Positions 10,242 through 19,364 of a stretch of DNA of 64,000 bases are shown in pieces (the stretch's first letter is position 1; each line of letters opens with the position of its first letter). Location of the stretch: assembly GCA_034521575.1 (NCBI GenBank), contig JAXHMJ010000005.1:1054001-1118000 (forward strand). The letters run 5' to 3'. Under the pieces are notes generated by a model, which saw only the letters and a program-made list of their open reading frames with translations, made no database searches and was not told the origin of the DNA. Origin of the DNA: a candidate division KSB1 bacterium. GTDB taxonomy: Bacteria > Zhuqueibacterota > Zhuqueibacteria > Residuimicrobiales > Krinioviventaceae. A program made the translations under genes and the position numbers.

Positions 10242-10655
10242 TTACTCGCCCATCACCTTGATGATGCCGCGTTTGCGGCGCTGACCGTCAAATTCGGCAT
10301 AATAGATCTGCTGCCAGGGGCCCAGATCCAGACGGCCGTCCGTAATCGGCAGAATCACTTCATGATGAATTAATAAATTTTTCAGATGAGCATCCCCGTT
10401 GCTCTCGCCGGTGCGGTGATGGCGGTAATCCGGCCCTTTGGGGGCCAGTTTGTCCAGCCACTCGTCAATATCCTGAATCAGACCCGACTCAGCGTCATTC
10501 ACATAGACAGCCGCCGTGATGTGCATGGCAGACACCAGCACCATACCTTCTTGAATACCGCTTTTTTCAACAGCCTCTTTAACTTTTGACGTGATATTGA
10601 TATAATCACGCGGCTTGTCGGTATTGAACCACATATAATCGGTATAAAACTTCAT
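10242..10655 (-). CDS. yjbQ: YjbQ-family secondary thiamine-phosphate synthase
   Basis: A 137-residue single-domain protein of the UPF0047/YjbQ family, members of which have weak thiamine-phosphate synthase activity. Family marks are [13 protein letters not shown] near residues 43-55, the [13 protein letters not shown] stretch near 81-93, the ligand histidines in [10 protein letters not shown], and [12 protein letters not shown]. Its ATG follows directly on the TAA of the 170-aa gene upstream, so the pair forms an operon. The cellular role of the family is still poorly settled. Confidence 0.88.
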   Translation of the reverse strand: MKFYTDYMWFNTDKPRDYINITSKVKEAVEKSGIQEGMVLVSAMHITAAVYVNDAESGLIQDIDEWLDKLAPKGPDYRHHRTGESNGDAHLKNLLIHHEVILPITDGRLDLGPWQQIYYAEFDGQRRKRGIIKVMGE

Positions 10656-11168
10656 TTATTCATCTCCCAGGATGAGAGCTTCGCGTTCGAATAAGGACTG
10701 ATTAAAATCGTCGATATAATTGTTGATCTGCAGAAAATGATCTTCCACGCGGTCTTTGTCCATCTTTTCCTGCTTCATCGAAGCAATTTCTTCATCAATA
10801 TTCACGGTCTCATCAAGCATGTCAGCTTCCAGATCATATAAACGCTGCAGAAAACGTTCGGAAACGGAATCCCTGCCGAAAAATCCCCCGGATGTATAGG
10901 TGGGATCGTCCAGACTCGCGCATATCGTCGTCAGTTTTTGCTTTGTTTTGTCCACGAGCTGTTCAATTTTACGTTGATCCTCTTCCTGCTGCGCCTGAAT
11001 TTCGGCGCCCAGATTGGACAACAGCGAGTGAATCTGATTAACCAGATGCGCGCGTACGACGGTATCGGTTTTTTCACGAATATCACAGGCATGATATCCG
11101 TCATATCCCCGGATGGACTTGGCAAGACGTTCTAATCCGGGATGCTTGGCAAGAGTTTGTGCTGACAT
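10656..11168 (-). CDS. uncharacterised helical protein, 170 aa
   Basis: Not recognised. The sequence is highly charged, predominantly helical, and rich in Glu, Gln and Asp. Heptad-like stretches (AEIQAQQEEDQRKIEQLVD near residues 55-73 and a second near 120-165) suggest coiled coils. It has no signal peptide. It is translated immediately before yjbQ with stop and start codons touching, so the two products probably work together or are at least co-expressed. No catalytic motif is visible. Confidence 0.7.
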   Translation of the reverse strand: MSAQTLAKHPGLERLAKSIRGYDGYHACDIREKTDTVVRAHLVNQIHSLLSNLGAEIQAQQEEDQRKIEQLVDKTKQKLTTICASLDDPTYTSGGFFGRDSVSERFLQRLYDLEADMLDETVNIDEEIASMKQEKMDKDRVEDHFLQINNYIDDFNQSLFEREALILGDE

Positions 11169-11395
11169 AACTCAATCTCCTAAAACAATGAACTCAATGA
11201 TGTTACGATTGATGGAAACAAAGGCGGAAAATATTTTGAATATATCTTCATTTTACAATTGAACGTCTTGAAGGAGCCAAATATAGACACAATCATAAAA
11301 AAAGTCAATAGAATAATCAACAACCCCGATAAAATTAAACTATTTTACATTTGAAAGCTCAAGGTCTTTGTCTGTAACACTCTCTTTTGCGGATA

Positions 11396-12295
11396 TCATC
11401 CCGTCAACCGCGCCTTTTTTTGCCGATGTTCCACATACAAAGCCAGACTGACTCCACTCGTAATAATAATCATTCCGACCAGCTGAACCGGCGTAACCCC
11501 CTCACCCAGAAACAGCCAGGCGAGAAAAGACGCGCCCACCGGTTCCGCCAGGATAACCACTGAAACGGCTGTTGCGGAATAATATTTCAGCGACCAGTTG
11601 AAACTGGTATGTCCCACCACCTGGGGTAAAAGCGCCACGGCCAGTAAAAGCCAATAGGTCTGGGATGTAAAGCCGATCATTGGTGTTCTGTCCAGCAGCA
11701 CAAACAAACCGGTAAAAACAGCGGCCACGCTATATACGAGCGTGACATAAGGAACAGTGTCCATCTCCGGGCGCAGTTTGCGTCCGATCAGCAAATAAAT
11801 CGCTGCGAACAGAGCGCCCAGCAGCGCCAGAACATTGCCGAACAACTGATCCGGAGACACGGAGAAATCAGCGCGACTGATGATCACACTGCCGACCAGA
11901 GTTACGATCAGGCCGACGCCCATCAACGGCGACGTCTTTTCCTTGAGAAACAGCGCGGCCCCCATACTCACCCACAAGGGCGATGTGCAAACCAGCACCA
12001 CAGAGCTGGCAACCGAGGTATAATTCAATGAAGTGATCCACGTGGCAAAGTGCAAAGCCAGCGCCAGCCCGGAGATAAAGAGCCATTTGCCGTGCCCGCG
12101 GATATGCAACAGTAAATCACCCTTGCGCCACTGCAGCAGCAAATAAAAAATCGCGCCGAACAAAAGCCGATAAAAGGCAATTGCGAGTGAAGGCGCTTCA
12201 CACGCCTTGATTAAAACTGCGGCTGATGATATAGCCAGCAATCCGGCGGCCAGCACCAGAACCACATGAGGTTTTTTAACAGCAGATTCGTTCAA
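11396..12295 (-). CDS. EamA/DMT-family transporter
   Basis: A 299-residue inner-membrane protein with about ten hydrophobic helices in two homologous EamA halves. The first half carries AFYRLLFGAIFYLLL, the second LAEPVGASFLAWLFLGEG, the usual second-repeat signature. Drug/metabolite exporters of this type move amino acids, nucleosides or other small metabolites; the substrate cannot be read from sequence. It lies 33 bp downstream of the ribonuclease Z gene and probably ends the rnz-plsY transcript. Confidence 0.87.
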   Translation of the reverse strand: MNESAVKKPHVVLVLAAGLLAISSAAVLIKACEAPSLAIAFYRLLFGAIFYLLLQWRKGDLLLHIRGHGKWLFISGLALALHFATWITSLNYTSVASSVVLVCTSPLWVSMGAALFLKEKTSPLMGVGLIVTLVGSVIISRADFSVSPDQLFGNVLALLGALFAAIYLLIGRKLRPEMDTVPYVTLVYSVAAVFTGLFVLLDRTPMIGFTSQTYWLLLAVALLPQVVGHTSFNWSLKYYSATAVSVVILAEPVGASFLAWLFLGEGVTPVQLVGMIIITSGVSLALYVEHRQKKARLTG

Positions 12296-12328
12296 CTCTC
12301 TCTCCGTTCGACTAGGGTTCGATCCAGA

Positions 12329-13234
12329 TCATTTGGGAATGAAACACGATGCAAATTCAGAACCCGCCTGGGCAAGCAACACATCACTGTTTTTGTGAAA
12401 CCGCATGCTGATATGGTACAGAGCAAGCCGGAGCGCCCCGGCGCTGCGGGCGATTTGCGCCGCCTCCCGGGCTGTACTGTGTTGGGTGAAACGGGCCCGT
12501 TCCTGAAATTCATCGGAAAATGTGGACTCGTGGATCAAAAGATCGCTGTTCCGGGCCAGTTCAACAGCTGCGTCGCAGGGACGCGTATCCGTACAATAAG
12601 TAATGATGCGTCCCGGTATCGGCGGACCCAGCACGTCGTCCGGGTAAACCGTACGGCTGCCGCGTTTGACCGGATGCCCACCCTGCAGACGTGCGCGGTC
12701 CGGTCCGGGCTCCACACCCAGGGCGTGCGCCTTTTCAGGATCAAATTTGCCCGGCTTTTCCGCTTCCTCAAACCGGTAACCGATCACCGGCACCTTGTGT
12801 TCCAGTCCGGCCGTTTGAACTGTGAATTCATTGACCATAAACCGATCCGGTGTTCCGGGATCAATTTCTATAATTTCAACAGGATAATTCAAATCATAGC
12901 CGGCAACCTGCTGCATACAACGGATATAGTGCTGCAGGCCGGGCGGACCATAAATATTCAACAGCTCTTGCCGCTGCAGCAGCTGCTGTGAGGTCAGGTA
13001 TCCGGCCAGCCCGAACAGATGGTCGCCATGCAGATGAGAAATAAACACCGAGGAAATACGTGTGGGAGACAGTCCGGCGCTCATCAGCCGCTGCTGCGTG
13101 CCTTCACCGCAGTCCAAAAGATAAAGATGGCGGTCCGAACACAAGACGGCAGCGCTCACATTGCGCTCCGGTGAGGGCAACGAGGCCCCCGTACCCAGAA
13201 ACACCACCGACACAGTTGTGGTCAATACAGGCAT
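12329..13234 (-). CDS. rnz: ribonuclease Z
   Basis: A metallo-beta-lactamase-fold endonuclease that trims tRNA 3' ends. The metal motif is SHLHGDHLFGL. N-terminal VVFLGTGASLPSPERN and DCGEGTQQRL are typical of RNase Z, and the C-terminal end has the usual HSTAREAAQIA. The frame stays open to an ATG at 13282, but the ATG at 13234 starts at MPVLTTTVSVVFLG, is the usual family start, and avoids a 41-bp overlap with plsY. plsY lies 7 bp upstream on the same strand. Confidence 0.9.
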   Translation of the reverse strand: MPVLTTTVSVVFLGTGASLPSPERNVSAAVLCSDRHLYLLDCGEGTQQRLMSAGLSPTRISSVFISHLHGDHLFGLAGYLTSQQLLQRQELLNIYGPPGLQHYIRCMQQVAGYDLNYPVEIIEIDPGTPDRFMVNEFTVQTAGLEHKVPVIGYRFEEAEKPGKFDPEKAHALGVEPGPDRARLQGGHPVKRGSRTVYPDDVLGPPIPGRIITYCTDTRPCDAAVELARNSDLLIHESTFSDEFQERARFTQHSTAREAAQIARSAGALRLALYHISMRFHKNSDVLLAQAGSEFASCFIPK

Positions 13235-13241
13235 CCGGGGA

Positions 13242-13877
13242 TCAGGACTCTTTATGGGTTCCGAATTTGTTCTCAGTACCATTCAGCAAACGCTTGATAT
13301 TGGAACGGTGCGTAAATACAATCAAGGCCGCGATAATAAAACTAAACACATACAGAGCCGTGGAAACCGGAACATGACAAACGTAGCGAAAGACCGACAG
13401 AGTCACCGGCAGGGTTACAGCGGCGGACATGGACGCCAGAGACATAATCCGAGTGGCAATAAACATCAGCGCAAACACGACCAGACAGAACAGCAGCGCC
13501 ATGGGATACATGGCCAGCAGCATTCCGGCGGCTGTTCCCACACCCTTGCCGCCGCGGAAATGGGCAAACAGGGTCCAAATATGCCCGGCCACCACGCCGC
13601 AACCGACAATAATCATCATCGTATCCAGATGCAGCGGTGTCATCGATAGAAACAGACGCGATACCCACCAGGTTGCGGCAAACCCTTTGAATACATCAAA
13701 GGCCATGACAAACAGGCCCGGACCGGCTCCCAGCACACGAAACACGTTTGTCCCTCCGGCATTGCCGCTGCCGTGCTCCCGAATATCAATCCCGCGCAGC
13801 AGTTTCCCGGTGAGAATGCTGGTCGGAAATGAACCAATCACGTAAGCGATAATAAATGCAGCAACAATTCCAATCAT
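13242..13877 (-). CDS. plsY: acyl-phosphate:glycerol-3-phosphate acyltransferase
   Basis: A 211-residue polytopic membrane enzyme that transfers an acyl group from acyl-phosphate to glycerol-3-phosphate, the first step of phospholipid synthesis. The three cytoplasmic motifs are visible: GSGNAGGTNVFRVLG (residues 37-51), GGKGVGTAAGML near residue 108, and HRSNIKRLLNGTE near the C-terminus. Five to seven hydrophobic helices fit the family. It sits between the nucleotidyltransferase gene and rnz in a minus-strand operon. Confidence 0.93.
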   Translation of the reverse strand: MIGIVAAFIIAYVIGSFPTSILTGKLLRGIDIREHGSGNAGGTNVFRVLGAGPGLFVMAFDVFKGFAATWWVSRLFLSMTPLHLDTMMIIVGCGVVAGHIWTLFAHFRGGKGVGTAAGMLLAMYPMALLFCLVVFALMFIATRIMSLASMSAAVTLPVTLSVFRYVCHVPVSTALYVFSFIIAALIVFTHRSNIKRLLNGTENKFGTHKES

Positions 13878-13906
13878 AGTCTTATCCTTTATATTATATC
13901 AGAATA

Positions 13907-14818
13907 TCAAAAGATTTCCCGTTCATAAAGCTGCAAAAGCTGTTTTCGAAAGCGCCCCCGCAGTCCCAGTGTCGTCAATGTATGCAGGTACCCTTCCGGC
14001 GTGCCCATGTCCAGTCGCTCTCCCTGGACCTCGATACCATAGACCGGCTTTGACTCGATCAATTCCTGCAAAGCCGGGGTCAGCTGGATTTCGCCGCCGG
14101 AGCGTTTGTTCTGTTGTATATGTGTATGCAGAATAGCAAAAATATCCGGTACCAGCGCATAGATTCCGAATAGAGTCAGATACTGATCCAGCCCCGGAAC
14201 GCGCAGTTCGTTCCTGGCGGCTTTAATCGACGGTTTTTCGAGTATATGCGTCAGACGGTATCGTCCCGGCACATTTTCCGAGCTCCCGGTTACAGTTCCA
14301 AACAAATGCAGCAGATGTTCCGGTGTCTGTTGCAAGCCGAACACCGAAGCATTTTGCTGCGCAAACGCATGCAGCAATTGCTGAATACACGAGTCGGATG
14401 TTTTTGACACATACACATGATCGCCCAAACAGAGCAGAAACGGTTCATTTTCGGCCCAGTCACGCGCGCAATACACGGCATGTCCGAACCCCTGCTGACG
14501 GGTTTGTTCAATAAAAGTGATACGCTCCGACATATCGCGCAGGTTTTCAGCCAGGGCCTGCTGTTCGGGCTTGCCGTCAAAGCGGGTATCTGTGATCTGT
14601 TCGTGAAAATGCCGTCTCATTCCGGCGGCGCCCGGCTGTACGATTAACGCCGCCTCCGAGATTCCGGCTTTAAAGACTTTTTCCAGAATCACCTGGATGG
14701 TCGGTTTGGTCACACCATCAATATCGACCAGCGGCAGCAGTTCTTTCTGCACCGCTTGGGTCGCCGGAAACTGACGCGTGCCGTAGCCGGCGGCTGTTAC
14801 AATAGCTTTTTTGATCAT
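13907..14818 (-). CDS. GalU-like UTP--glucose-1-phosphate uridylyltransferase
   Basis: A 303-residue sugar-phosphate nucleotidyltransferase. The N-terminal VTAAGYGTRQFPATQ is a variant of the usual GGxGTRxxPxT loop, followed by KELLPLVD. QQGFGHAVYCA and PFLLCLGDHVY match the uracil and metal-binding strands of GalU, and EKPSIKAARNEL follows. The usual Pro-Lys before the second loop reads Gln-Lys. It probably supplies UDP-glucose for envelope sugars, for example the glycosyltransferases near the right edge, but substrate choice is inferred. Confidence 0.82.
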   Translation of the reverse strand: MIKKAIVTAAGYGTRQFPATQAVQKELLPLVDIDGVTKPTIQVILEKVFKAGISEAALIVQPGAAGMRRHFHEQITDTRFDGKPEQQALAENLRDMSERITFIEQTRQQGFGHAVYCARDWAENEPFLLCLGDHVYVSKTSDSCIQQLLHAFAQQNASVFGLQQTPEHLLHLFGTVTGSSENVPGRYRLTHILEKPSIKAARNELRVPGLDQYLTLFGIYALVPDIFAILHTHIQQNKRSGGEIQLTPALQELIESKPVYGIEVQGERLDMGTPEGYLHTLTTLGLRGRFRKQLLQLYEREIF

Positions 14819-15044
14819 GCGGCTCCCTGCTTTTGATTAAAATAGTCATTTTAATACAAAAATAAAAGCACGGAATTGTATGTATTACACTGATACATTG
14901 TTTCCGGCCTAAACAGACACCCTGCACCCAACGGCCGGCATTTTTATTGTATTTTATAGACTTGTGCGTTAGAATTCATGGTATAATGTTTGCATTTCCA
15001 ATCATAATAAAAAAGCAAAACCCGTTCAACTCTAGCTCGAGACT

Positions 15045-16136
15045 ATGACAAACGCTATGGAAAATCTTAAAGATCTCGTTTACTCACTCTGCTCAGGCGC
15101 GTACAGTCAATCCCAGCTGGTGGATGTTGTCAATATTATGCAGAAAATATCCCTGAGTTACCTGAAATATCAACAGGTTATGGGAAAACGTATTTCCAGT
15201 GAACGCAATAATACCTATATTGAATTGGAAGACCTGTCGATTGACTGTATTGCTGAATTATTCAGCCGCGACAGCGACGGGCGCTTTCATCAATTGCAGC
15301 GTTATTATCTACCCCGTTATGAAGAAAATGCCGATATCTCGGATGAAGATGTACTGATGCTGACACGGCGTCTGGTGGTGCGCAAAACCAAACAGGAATT
15401 ATCGCGTATCTTTCGGGAACGCGACCCGGAAGGCGCAAAAATCGTCAGAAATATCAAAGTAGCCGTGCGGTCTTCGGAAAAACTGGCCATGTTTTCGGAA
15501 ATGGGCCGCGACTATGTGTTTTACAAAAACGGTCTGGAACTGGAACCGGGGGAACCTCTGGATCCGCATGCCATCGCGGATTATCTGCGCCGAAAAAATC
15601 CACCTGTGCCGCTGGACCTTTTGCACACACGCTTTATCGAATTTTATTCGCCGTCCGATTCCGTGTCCGGTTCGATCCGCCGGCTGATGAAAACCGTGCA
15701 TGAACTAAAAAAGCATCAGAATTTCCTCGCCCTGGATGCGCTGACCAAACTGGTGCGGGAAGCAAAATTTGACACAGCGCGGGAAAACCTGAAACCTGAT
15801 GACTATTCGCCCACACCGCTGGATGAATTGGAGACCCGGGAAATAGAAAGCTATATCGATGTCACCATGACGGTTGTGCGCGAAAAAATCAAAACCCAGT
15901 ATCTTCAGGCGAACAAACTCGACCCGGAACGTGCCATCATCTATGAAAAGGCGCTGCGCGATGTGTTGTTCGACCTGGTGCAGAAAAATATTAATTCGTC
16001 CTATTTTAAAAACCTGAAATATTATATCCCCCGCCTGACTCAAAAAGAATACCGCTGCAACGAACGTTCGATTTTCGAGTATCTTGCCAAAGTGGCAAAA
16101 CGCGAATTCCGCGGTCATTTAAAAAGCCTGCTTTAA
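15045..16136 (+). CDS. uncharacterised protein, 363 aa
   Basis: Not recognised. The protein is soluble, mostly helical and strongly charged. It has two similar halves: residues 15-125 and 255-363 both contain Y-x-LPR-Y/IPRL-type segments (HQLQRYYLPRYEEN, FKNLKYYIPRLTQK), each followed by a helix rich in Arg and Lys. This hints at an internal duplication. Some spacing recalls helical sigma-like or RNA-binding modules, but no sigma-70 region is recognisable. An ATG 12 bp further in is an alternative start. It heads a plus-strand group that ends with the peptidase-MA protein. Confidence 0.72.
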   Translation: MTNAMENLKDLVYSLCSGAYSQSQLVDVVNIMQKISLSYLKYQQVMGKRISSERNNTYIELEDLSIDCIAELFSRDSDGRFHQLQRYYLPRYEENADISDEDVLMLTRRLVVRKTKQELSRIFRERDPEGAKIVRNIKVAVRSSEKLAMFSEMGRDYVFYKNGLELEPGEPLDPHAIADYLRRKNPPVPLDLLHTRFIEFYSPSDSVSGSIRRLMKTVHELKKHQNFLALDALTKLVREAKFDTARENLKPDDYSPTPLDELETREIESYIDVTMTVVREKIKTQYLQANKLDPERAIIYEKALRDVLFDLVQKNINSSYFKNLKYYIPRLTQKEYRCNERSIFEYLAKVAKREFRGHLKSLL

Positions 16137-16201
16137 TTTTTACGTAAAAAAACGCCTTTGTCTGTATTCTATAACAGTTTAATCACCAAAGACAAGGCAA
16201 G

Positions 16202-16738
16202 ATGGCTCTTATGACAACTCGATCAAAACCGAACGACGTTCATCTCTCCCCTCAAAGCAAAGATGACCCGTGTGAACGCTCGGCGTTGTTTCATCAACTG
16301 ATGCAACATCAGTTGGAGCAGCCCGTGGCGGACCGGGTTTTTGATTGGGCCGAAGACATATGCCGGGAACCCGTCATATGGTTTCAGTGCCGTTCTCTGG
16401 GTCGGCCCCATAACGGAGACATGGAGTTCAGGCTGGCAAAAACGGGGAAAACCGCATCCCTAAATTCTAAAGATGATCTATGGATCCGCGCTGTACAGGA
16501 TACGAAACAGGACCGGCTGGTGCTGTACGCCCGGCCGCAACAACACCAGGGTCTGCACCGCTACACCCTGATCCTGCCGGGGCTAACGGTACAAGCGCCG
16601 ATCCGCATGGCCGGCAAATGCGTATTGCCCTCCATTGCGCTTGAGCAGCTTGACGGACAAAAGCTGGTGCTGCGTTTCAGAGAAGATGCGCTCACCTCAT
16701 CATTCCAGGAGCGTTTCAAAAGAATGCTTTGTTCTTAG
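16202..16738 (+). CDS. uncharacterised protein, 178 aa
   Basis: Not recognised. The N-terminal third is polar, with SALFHQLMQHQLEQPVADRVFDW, and the rest is likely beta-rich (LVLYARPQQHQGLHRYTLILPG). No signal peptide, membrane segment or catalytic motif is visible. It lies between two other genes of unknown role on the same strand with gaps of 65 and 72 bp, so co-transcription is likely. An internal ATG at residue 4 is an alternative start. Confidence 0.65.
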   Translation: MALMTTRSKPNDVHLSPQSKDDPCERSALFHQLMQHQLEQPVADRVFDWAEDICREPVIWFQCRSLGRPHNGDMEFRLAKTGKTASLNSKDDLWIRAVQDTKQDRLVLYARPQQHQGLHRYTLILPGLTVQAPIRMAGKCVLPSIALEQLDGQKLVLRFREDALTSSFQERFKRMLCS

Positions 16739-16810
16739 CCTGAACTTTTCTATATTGAAACGATCAGAAAACCGTAACCTGTAGACTTTATCTGCAAAAC
16801 GGGGCTGTTA

Positions 16811-17728
16811 ATGGAAAGTCGAAAAACATTACTGAATCAAATTCCGCCGCTGAATACCATTGTGACTCTAACCGCGAACTTTAAACAAATCATGGACCCG
16901 GAACACATGGATCCCACTGTAGCGCGTCTACTGAATCTCATGGACGGGAAACGCACCATTCGGCAGGTCATCGACCAAATCTCCGGACCTGAACTCACCA
17001 CACTGAAACACTTGGCCAAACTTCATCAGCTGGGATTTCTGCAGTATGACCCTGAAAATGAAGACGAGTCCTTTGAGCTCGATTCGGGCTCGGCTGATAA
17101 TTATTATGTGAATTCAACATCCGCCGCATCCCGGGAAAGCACACAGCTGATGCCGCACGAGCCTGTGGAAGAAATAGACGGAAATTTCGAGTATTCTACG
17201 AATGCGCCGGAAAAACCCGAATTTGCCTCACCGGGAGATATTCTGCACGAACACGAGCGACGGCAAAAACGCGATACACTGCTCATCCTGAGTACAGACC
17301 CGGATATCCAGAAACTGTTTCTCCATCATCTCGAATTCAAAGAAAGCTCACGCAATAAAACACCGGATCCCCATATTCGATTCGGCATTCTGCAGCGGAA
17401 AGATCGAACCCTGAACATCCTGGGGGTGTGCATGGACCGTCATTTTAACGCGTATATGGAATTTTTCGGTTCGTCTATCCATGCCTGTCTGCTGCTGATC
17501 AACCGGGAAAAGGTGGTCACCTCTTATCTGAATTATCTTCTCACCGTCCTTGAAAAAAAATTGTATGTCCCCATCACCCTGGTGCTCAAAGGTGATGAAA
17601 AAGCCCTTTATCACGACAGCCGCGACCTGCAGCAGCGCGTGGTCAACAATGAAAACTGGCGCCTTTTGCTCAAATCCTCGTTCAATCCGCGTGACATTCA
17701 GGATATCATAAAAAGCGTGTCCTTGTGA
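16811..17728 (+). CDS. winged-helix (DUF4388/PqqD-like) plus GTPase-like domain protein
   Basis: A 305-residue protein. Residues 30-85 (DPTVARLLNLMDGKRTIRQV, then LHQLGFLQY) read like the small winged helix seen in DUF4388 and PqqD-type modules. An acidic linker of about 70 residues follows. Residues 155-305 form an alpha/beta domain with strands DTLLILSTDP, LLLINREKV and ITLVLKGDE that resembles a degenerate Ras/MglA-like GTPase lacking a clear P-loop. Its stop overlaps the start of the peptidase gene as TGATG, so the two are coupled. Role unknown; a regulatory or cell-surface polarity function is speculation. Confidence 0.6.
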   Translation: MESRKTLLNQIPPLNTIVTLTANFKQIMDPEHMDPTVARLLNLMDGKRTIRQVIDQISGPELTTLKHLAKLHQLGFLQYDPENEDESFELDSGSADNYYVNSTSAASRESTQLMPHEPVEEIDGNFEYSTNAPEKPEFASPGDILHEHERRQKRDTLLILSTDPDIQKLFLHHLEFKESSRNKTPDPHIRFGILQRKDRTLNILGVCMDRHFNAYMEFFGSSIHACLLLINREKVVTSYLNYLLTVLEKKLYVPITLVLKGDEKALYHDSRDLQQRVVNNENWRLLLKSSFNPRDIQDIIKSVSL

Positions 17729-18675
17729 TGCGCCGCCAACCTTTAGCGCTCGTACGCCCTCTACACACGATTCTTGTCCTGCTGCTTACGCTCGGTTTTT
17801 TGGCCGGTCGTGCATCCGGAACCGATTTTACGCGTTACGGATATATTCAGCTGCATTACAGCCCTCCGGACTCCCAGATTGCCCGGAAAACCGCTGATAT
17901 TCTGCATGAAGCGTATCAGGAAATTGCTTACGACCTCAGAATCAAAGGGCAGGACACACTGAACGTGTTTATCGCGCCCGGTCGAAAGGATTTCCGCGAA
18001 CTGTTGCAGGGGAGACTGCCGGACTGGACCGGAGCGTTTGCGGTACCGGGGCGGCGGGCTATGTACCTGCGCTCTCCGCGCTGGTTTCAGGAAAAACAGA
18101 CCTATCGCAGCACGGTCATTCATGAGCTGACGCACATTCTGGTGCATGACCGGGTCAACCAGCGCCGCCTGCCTCGCTGGCTGGACGAGGGCCTGGCTGT
18201 ATTCTATTCGCGCGAAACCCGCCTGCGCACATCCACAGCCATTTCCAAAGCCCTGACCACCGGATCGATTATTCCCCTCGATCAGGTGGACGAGGTGCTG
18301 AAATTTCACCGCGTTAAAGCCGAACTCGCTTATCAGCAGAGCTACTCCGCGGTCTATTACCTGCTCACTACCTATGACCTCGAAGCCCTGCGCACGATCC
18401 TCGATGGACTCGACCGCGGCTTTAGCCTGGACGAATGCTTTAGACAGGCCACCGGCAGCTCATTCGCCGGATTCGAACGCGAATGGCTGGACTGGGTGCG
18501 TAACACCCACAAAGGCCTGTGGCTCACCGATATCAACCTTTACTGGCTGCTCATTCTGCTCCTCCTCCCCGTCGCCTATCTGGCGCGCAAATGGCACAAC
18601 CGCAGAACCCGTAAACGCTGGCAGGAAGAAGACCGGGCCGAAGAGAATCAGGTCGAAAAACATCACTCGCAATGA
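17725..18675 (+). CDS. membrane-anchored gluzincin (peptidase MA-like)
   Basis: A 316-residue protein with an N-terminal signal segment (residues 12-28), a zinc-peptidase core and one hydrophobic helix near the C-terminus (LYWLLILLLLPVAYLA), then a charged tail. The zinc motif is VIHELTHILVHD, and the third ligand Glu is likely in LPRWLDEGLAVFYSRE, as in the peptidase MA/M1-like clan. This predicts a protease domain outside the inner membrane. The start could be GTG 17725 or ATG 17728; the latter overlaps the upstream stop by one base. Confidence 0.82.
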   Translation: MMRRQPLALVRPLHTILVLLLTLGFLAGRASGTDFTRYGYIQLHYSPPDSQIARKTADILHEAYQEIAYDLRIKGQDTLNVFIAPGRKDFRELLQGRLPDWTGAFAVPGRRAMYLRSPRWFQEKQTYRSTVIHELTHILVHDRVNQRRLPRWLDEGLAVFYSRETRLRTSTAISKALTTGSIIPLDQVDEVLKFHRVKAELAYQQSYSAVYYLLTTYDLEALRTILDGLDRGFSLDECFRQATGSSFAGFEREWLDWVRNTHKGLWLTDINLYWLLILLLLPVAYLARKWHNRRTRKRWQEEDRAEENQVEKHHSQ

Positions 18676-18892
18676 GCTCGCGGATTTGCTCATTACCAAT
18701 TTTCGGCACATCTCTTCACAAGCCCTGGATGACTTTGGCTCGTTCAGGCCTATCTTTTGATATCTATTCTTCAATCTCATCCAACCTTTCTAATGCCTCG
18801 CGAGTCCCTCGTGTTTTCACAACTCTATTCTTCTACGTTCCCGCCGGGAAGGGTTTGAAAAATGAGTTTTTATATATACTTATAAATGTATA

Positions 18893-18922
18893 AAACAGTA
18901 CGTTCTGTAGAACGTACTGTTT
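18893..18922. promoter_or_regulatory. 14-bp-arm palindrome, candidate operator
   Basis: Two 14-bp arms, AAACAGTACGTTCT and AGAACGTACTGTTT, are separated by two bases. Its central 26 bp match 21 of 26 positions of the palindrome in front of the AbrB-type gene at 55291. This points to a shared DNA-binding protein rather than a terminator, since no T-run follows. Confidence 0.5.
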
Positions 18923-18946
18923 ACAAAAGTCAAATCATTTGAATGA

Positions 18947-19040
18947 ATATCCGGGGCAGACAAACACACTCGCCCCCGGTCCGATGCGTGTGTGTGTCCG
19001 CGTCTCATCCACGTTCTATGATTTCGCTGCAAACGCGGTG
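18947..19040. repeat. dispersed ~90-bp repeat, copy A
   Basis: Starting at ATATCCGGGGCAGACAAACA, this segment matches 53242-53332 with a few substitutions and a small indel. The conserved end reads TTCTATGA followed by GCTGCAAA. No protein is evident in either copy. Confidence 0.65.
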
Positions 19041-19189
19041 AAATTTGCACCCGAGATCCGGTTTATCACCAAACGGGAAAAAAAGTGTGATCCGCAGAGC
19101 GTCCCGGCATGAATCAGCCGACGGGCGGTATGGATATACCGGGGAATCATGATTTGAAATCGTTGAGGTTTCCGGGGGAGGGCGCGATT

Positions 19190-19360
19190 TGTGTGGCTAT
19201 TTTGAAAGTTTGGCTTAAATTTGTTTTCTTTCGGATTCTCTGAATATCTCGGGCATTTATTTCTACAGCAGGTATTTCAATCCCAAATTCTTTTAATTCC
19301 TTTTCCGTAAATGATGTCTTGATCCCACTTTTTATTGTATCTTGGATCGTATAAAAAACA
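19190..19360 (-). pseudogene. XRE/HigA-type antitoxin fragment
   Basis: The minus-strand frame reads TIKSGIKTSFTEKELKEFGI, then EINARDIQRIRKKTNLSQ. That is the N-terminal arm and first helices of HigA-like helix-turn-helix antitoxins. After LSQ the normal recognition helix is missing (TFKIATQIAP follows), and there is no proper start, because the 5' end abuts the stop of the sorting-domain gene at 19365. A relic of a toxin-antitoxin locus; no toxin partner is visible here. Confidence 0.5.
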
Positions 19361-19364
19361 ATTC

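Larger units (their letters stand above)
18676..19189. other. gene-poor stretch with palindrome, repeat and tiny ORF relics
   Basis: No long gene is supported. On the minus strand a GTG at 18818-18820 opens an 18-codon peptide (KTRGTREALERLDEIEE, stop at 18764). The frame beyond that stop still reads like protein (SKDRPERAKVIQGL), which suggests a decayed small gene. A near-perfect palindrome (18893-18922) lies about 70 bp upstream of this GTG. A segment at 18947-19040 is repeated near 53.2 kb. Confidence 0.45.
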
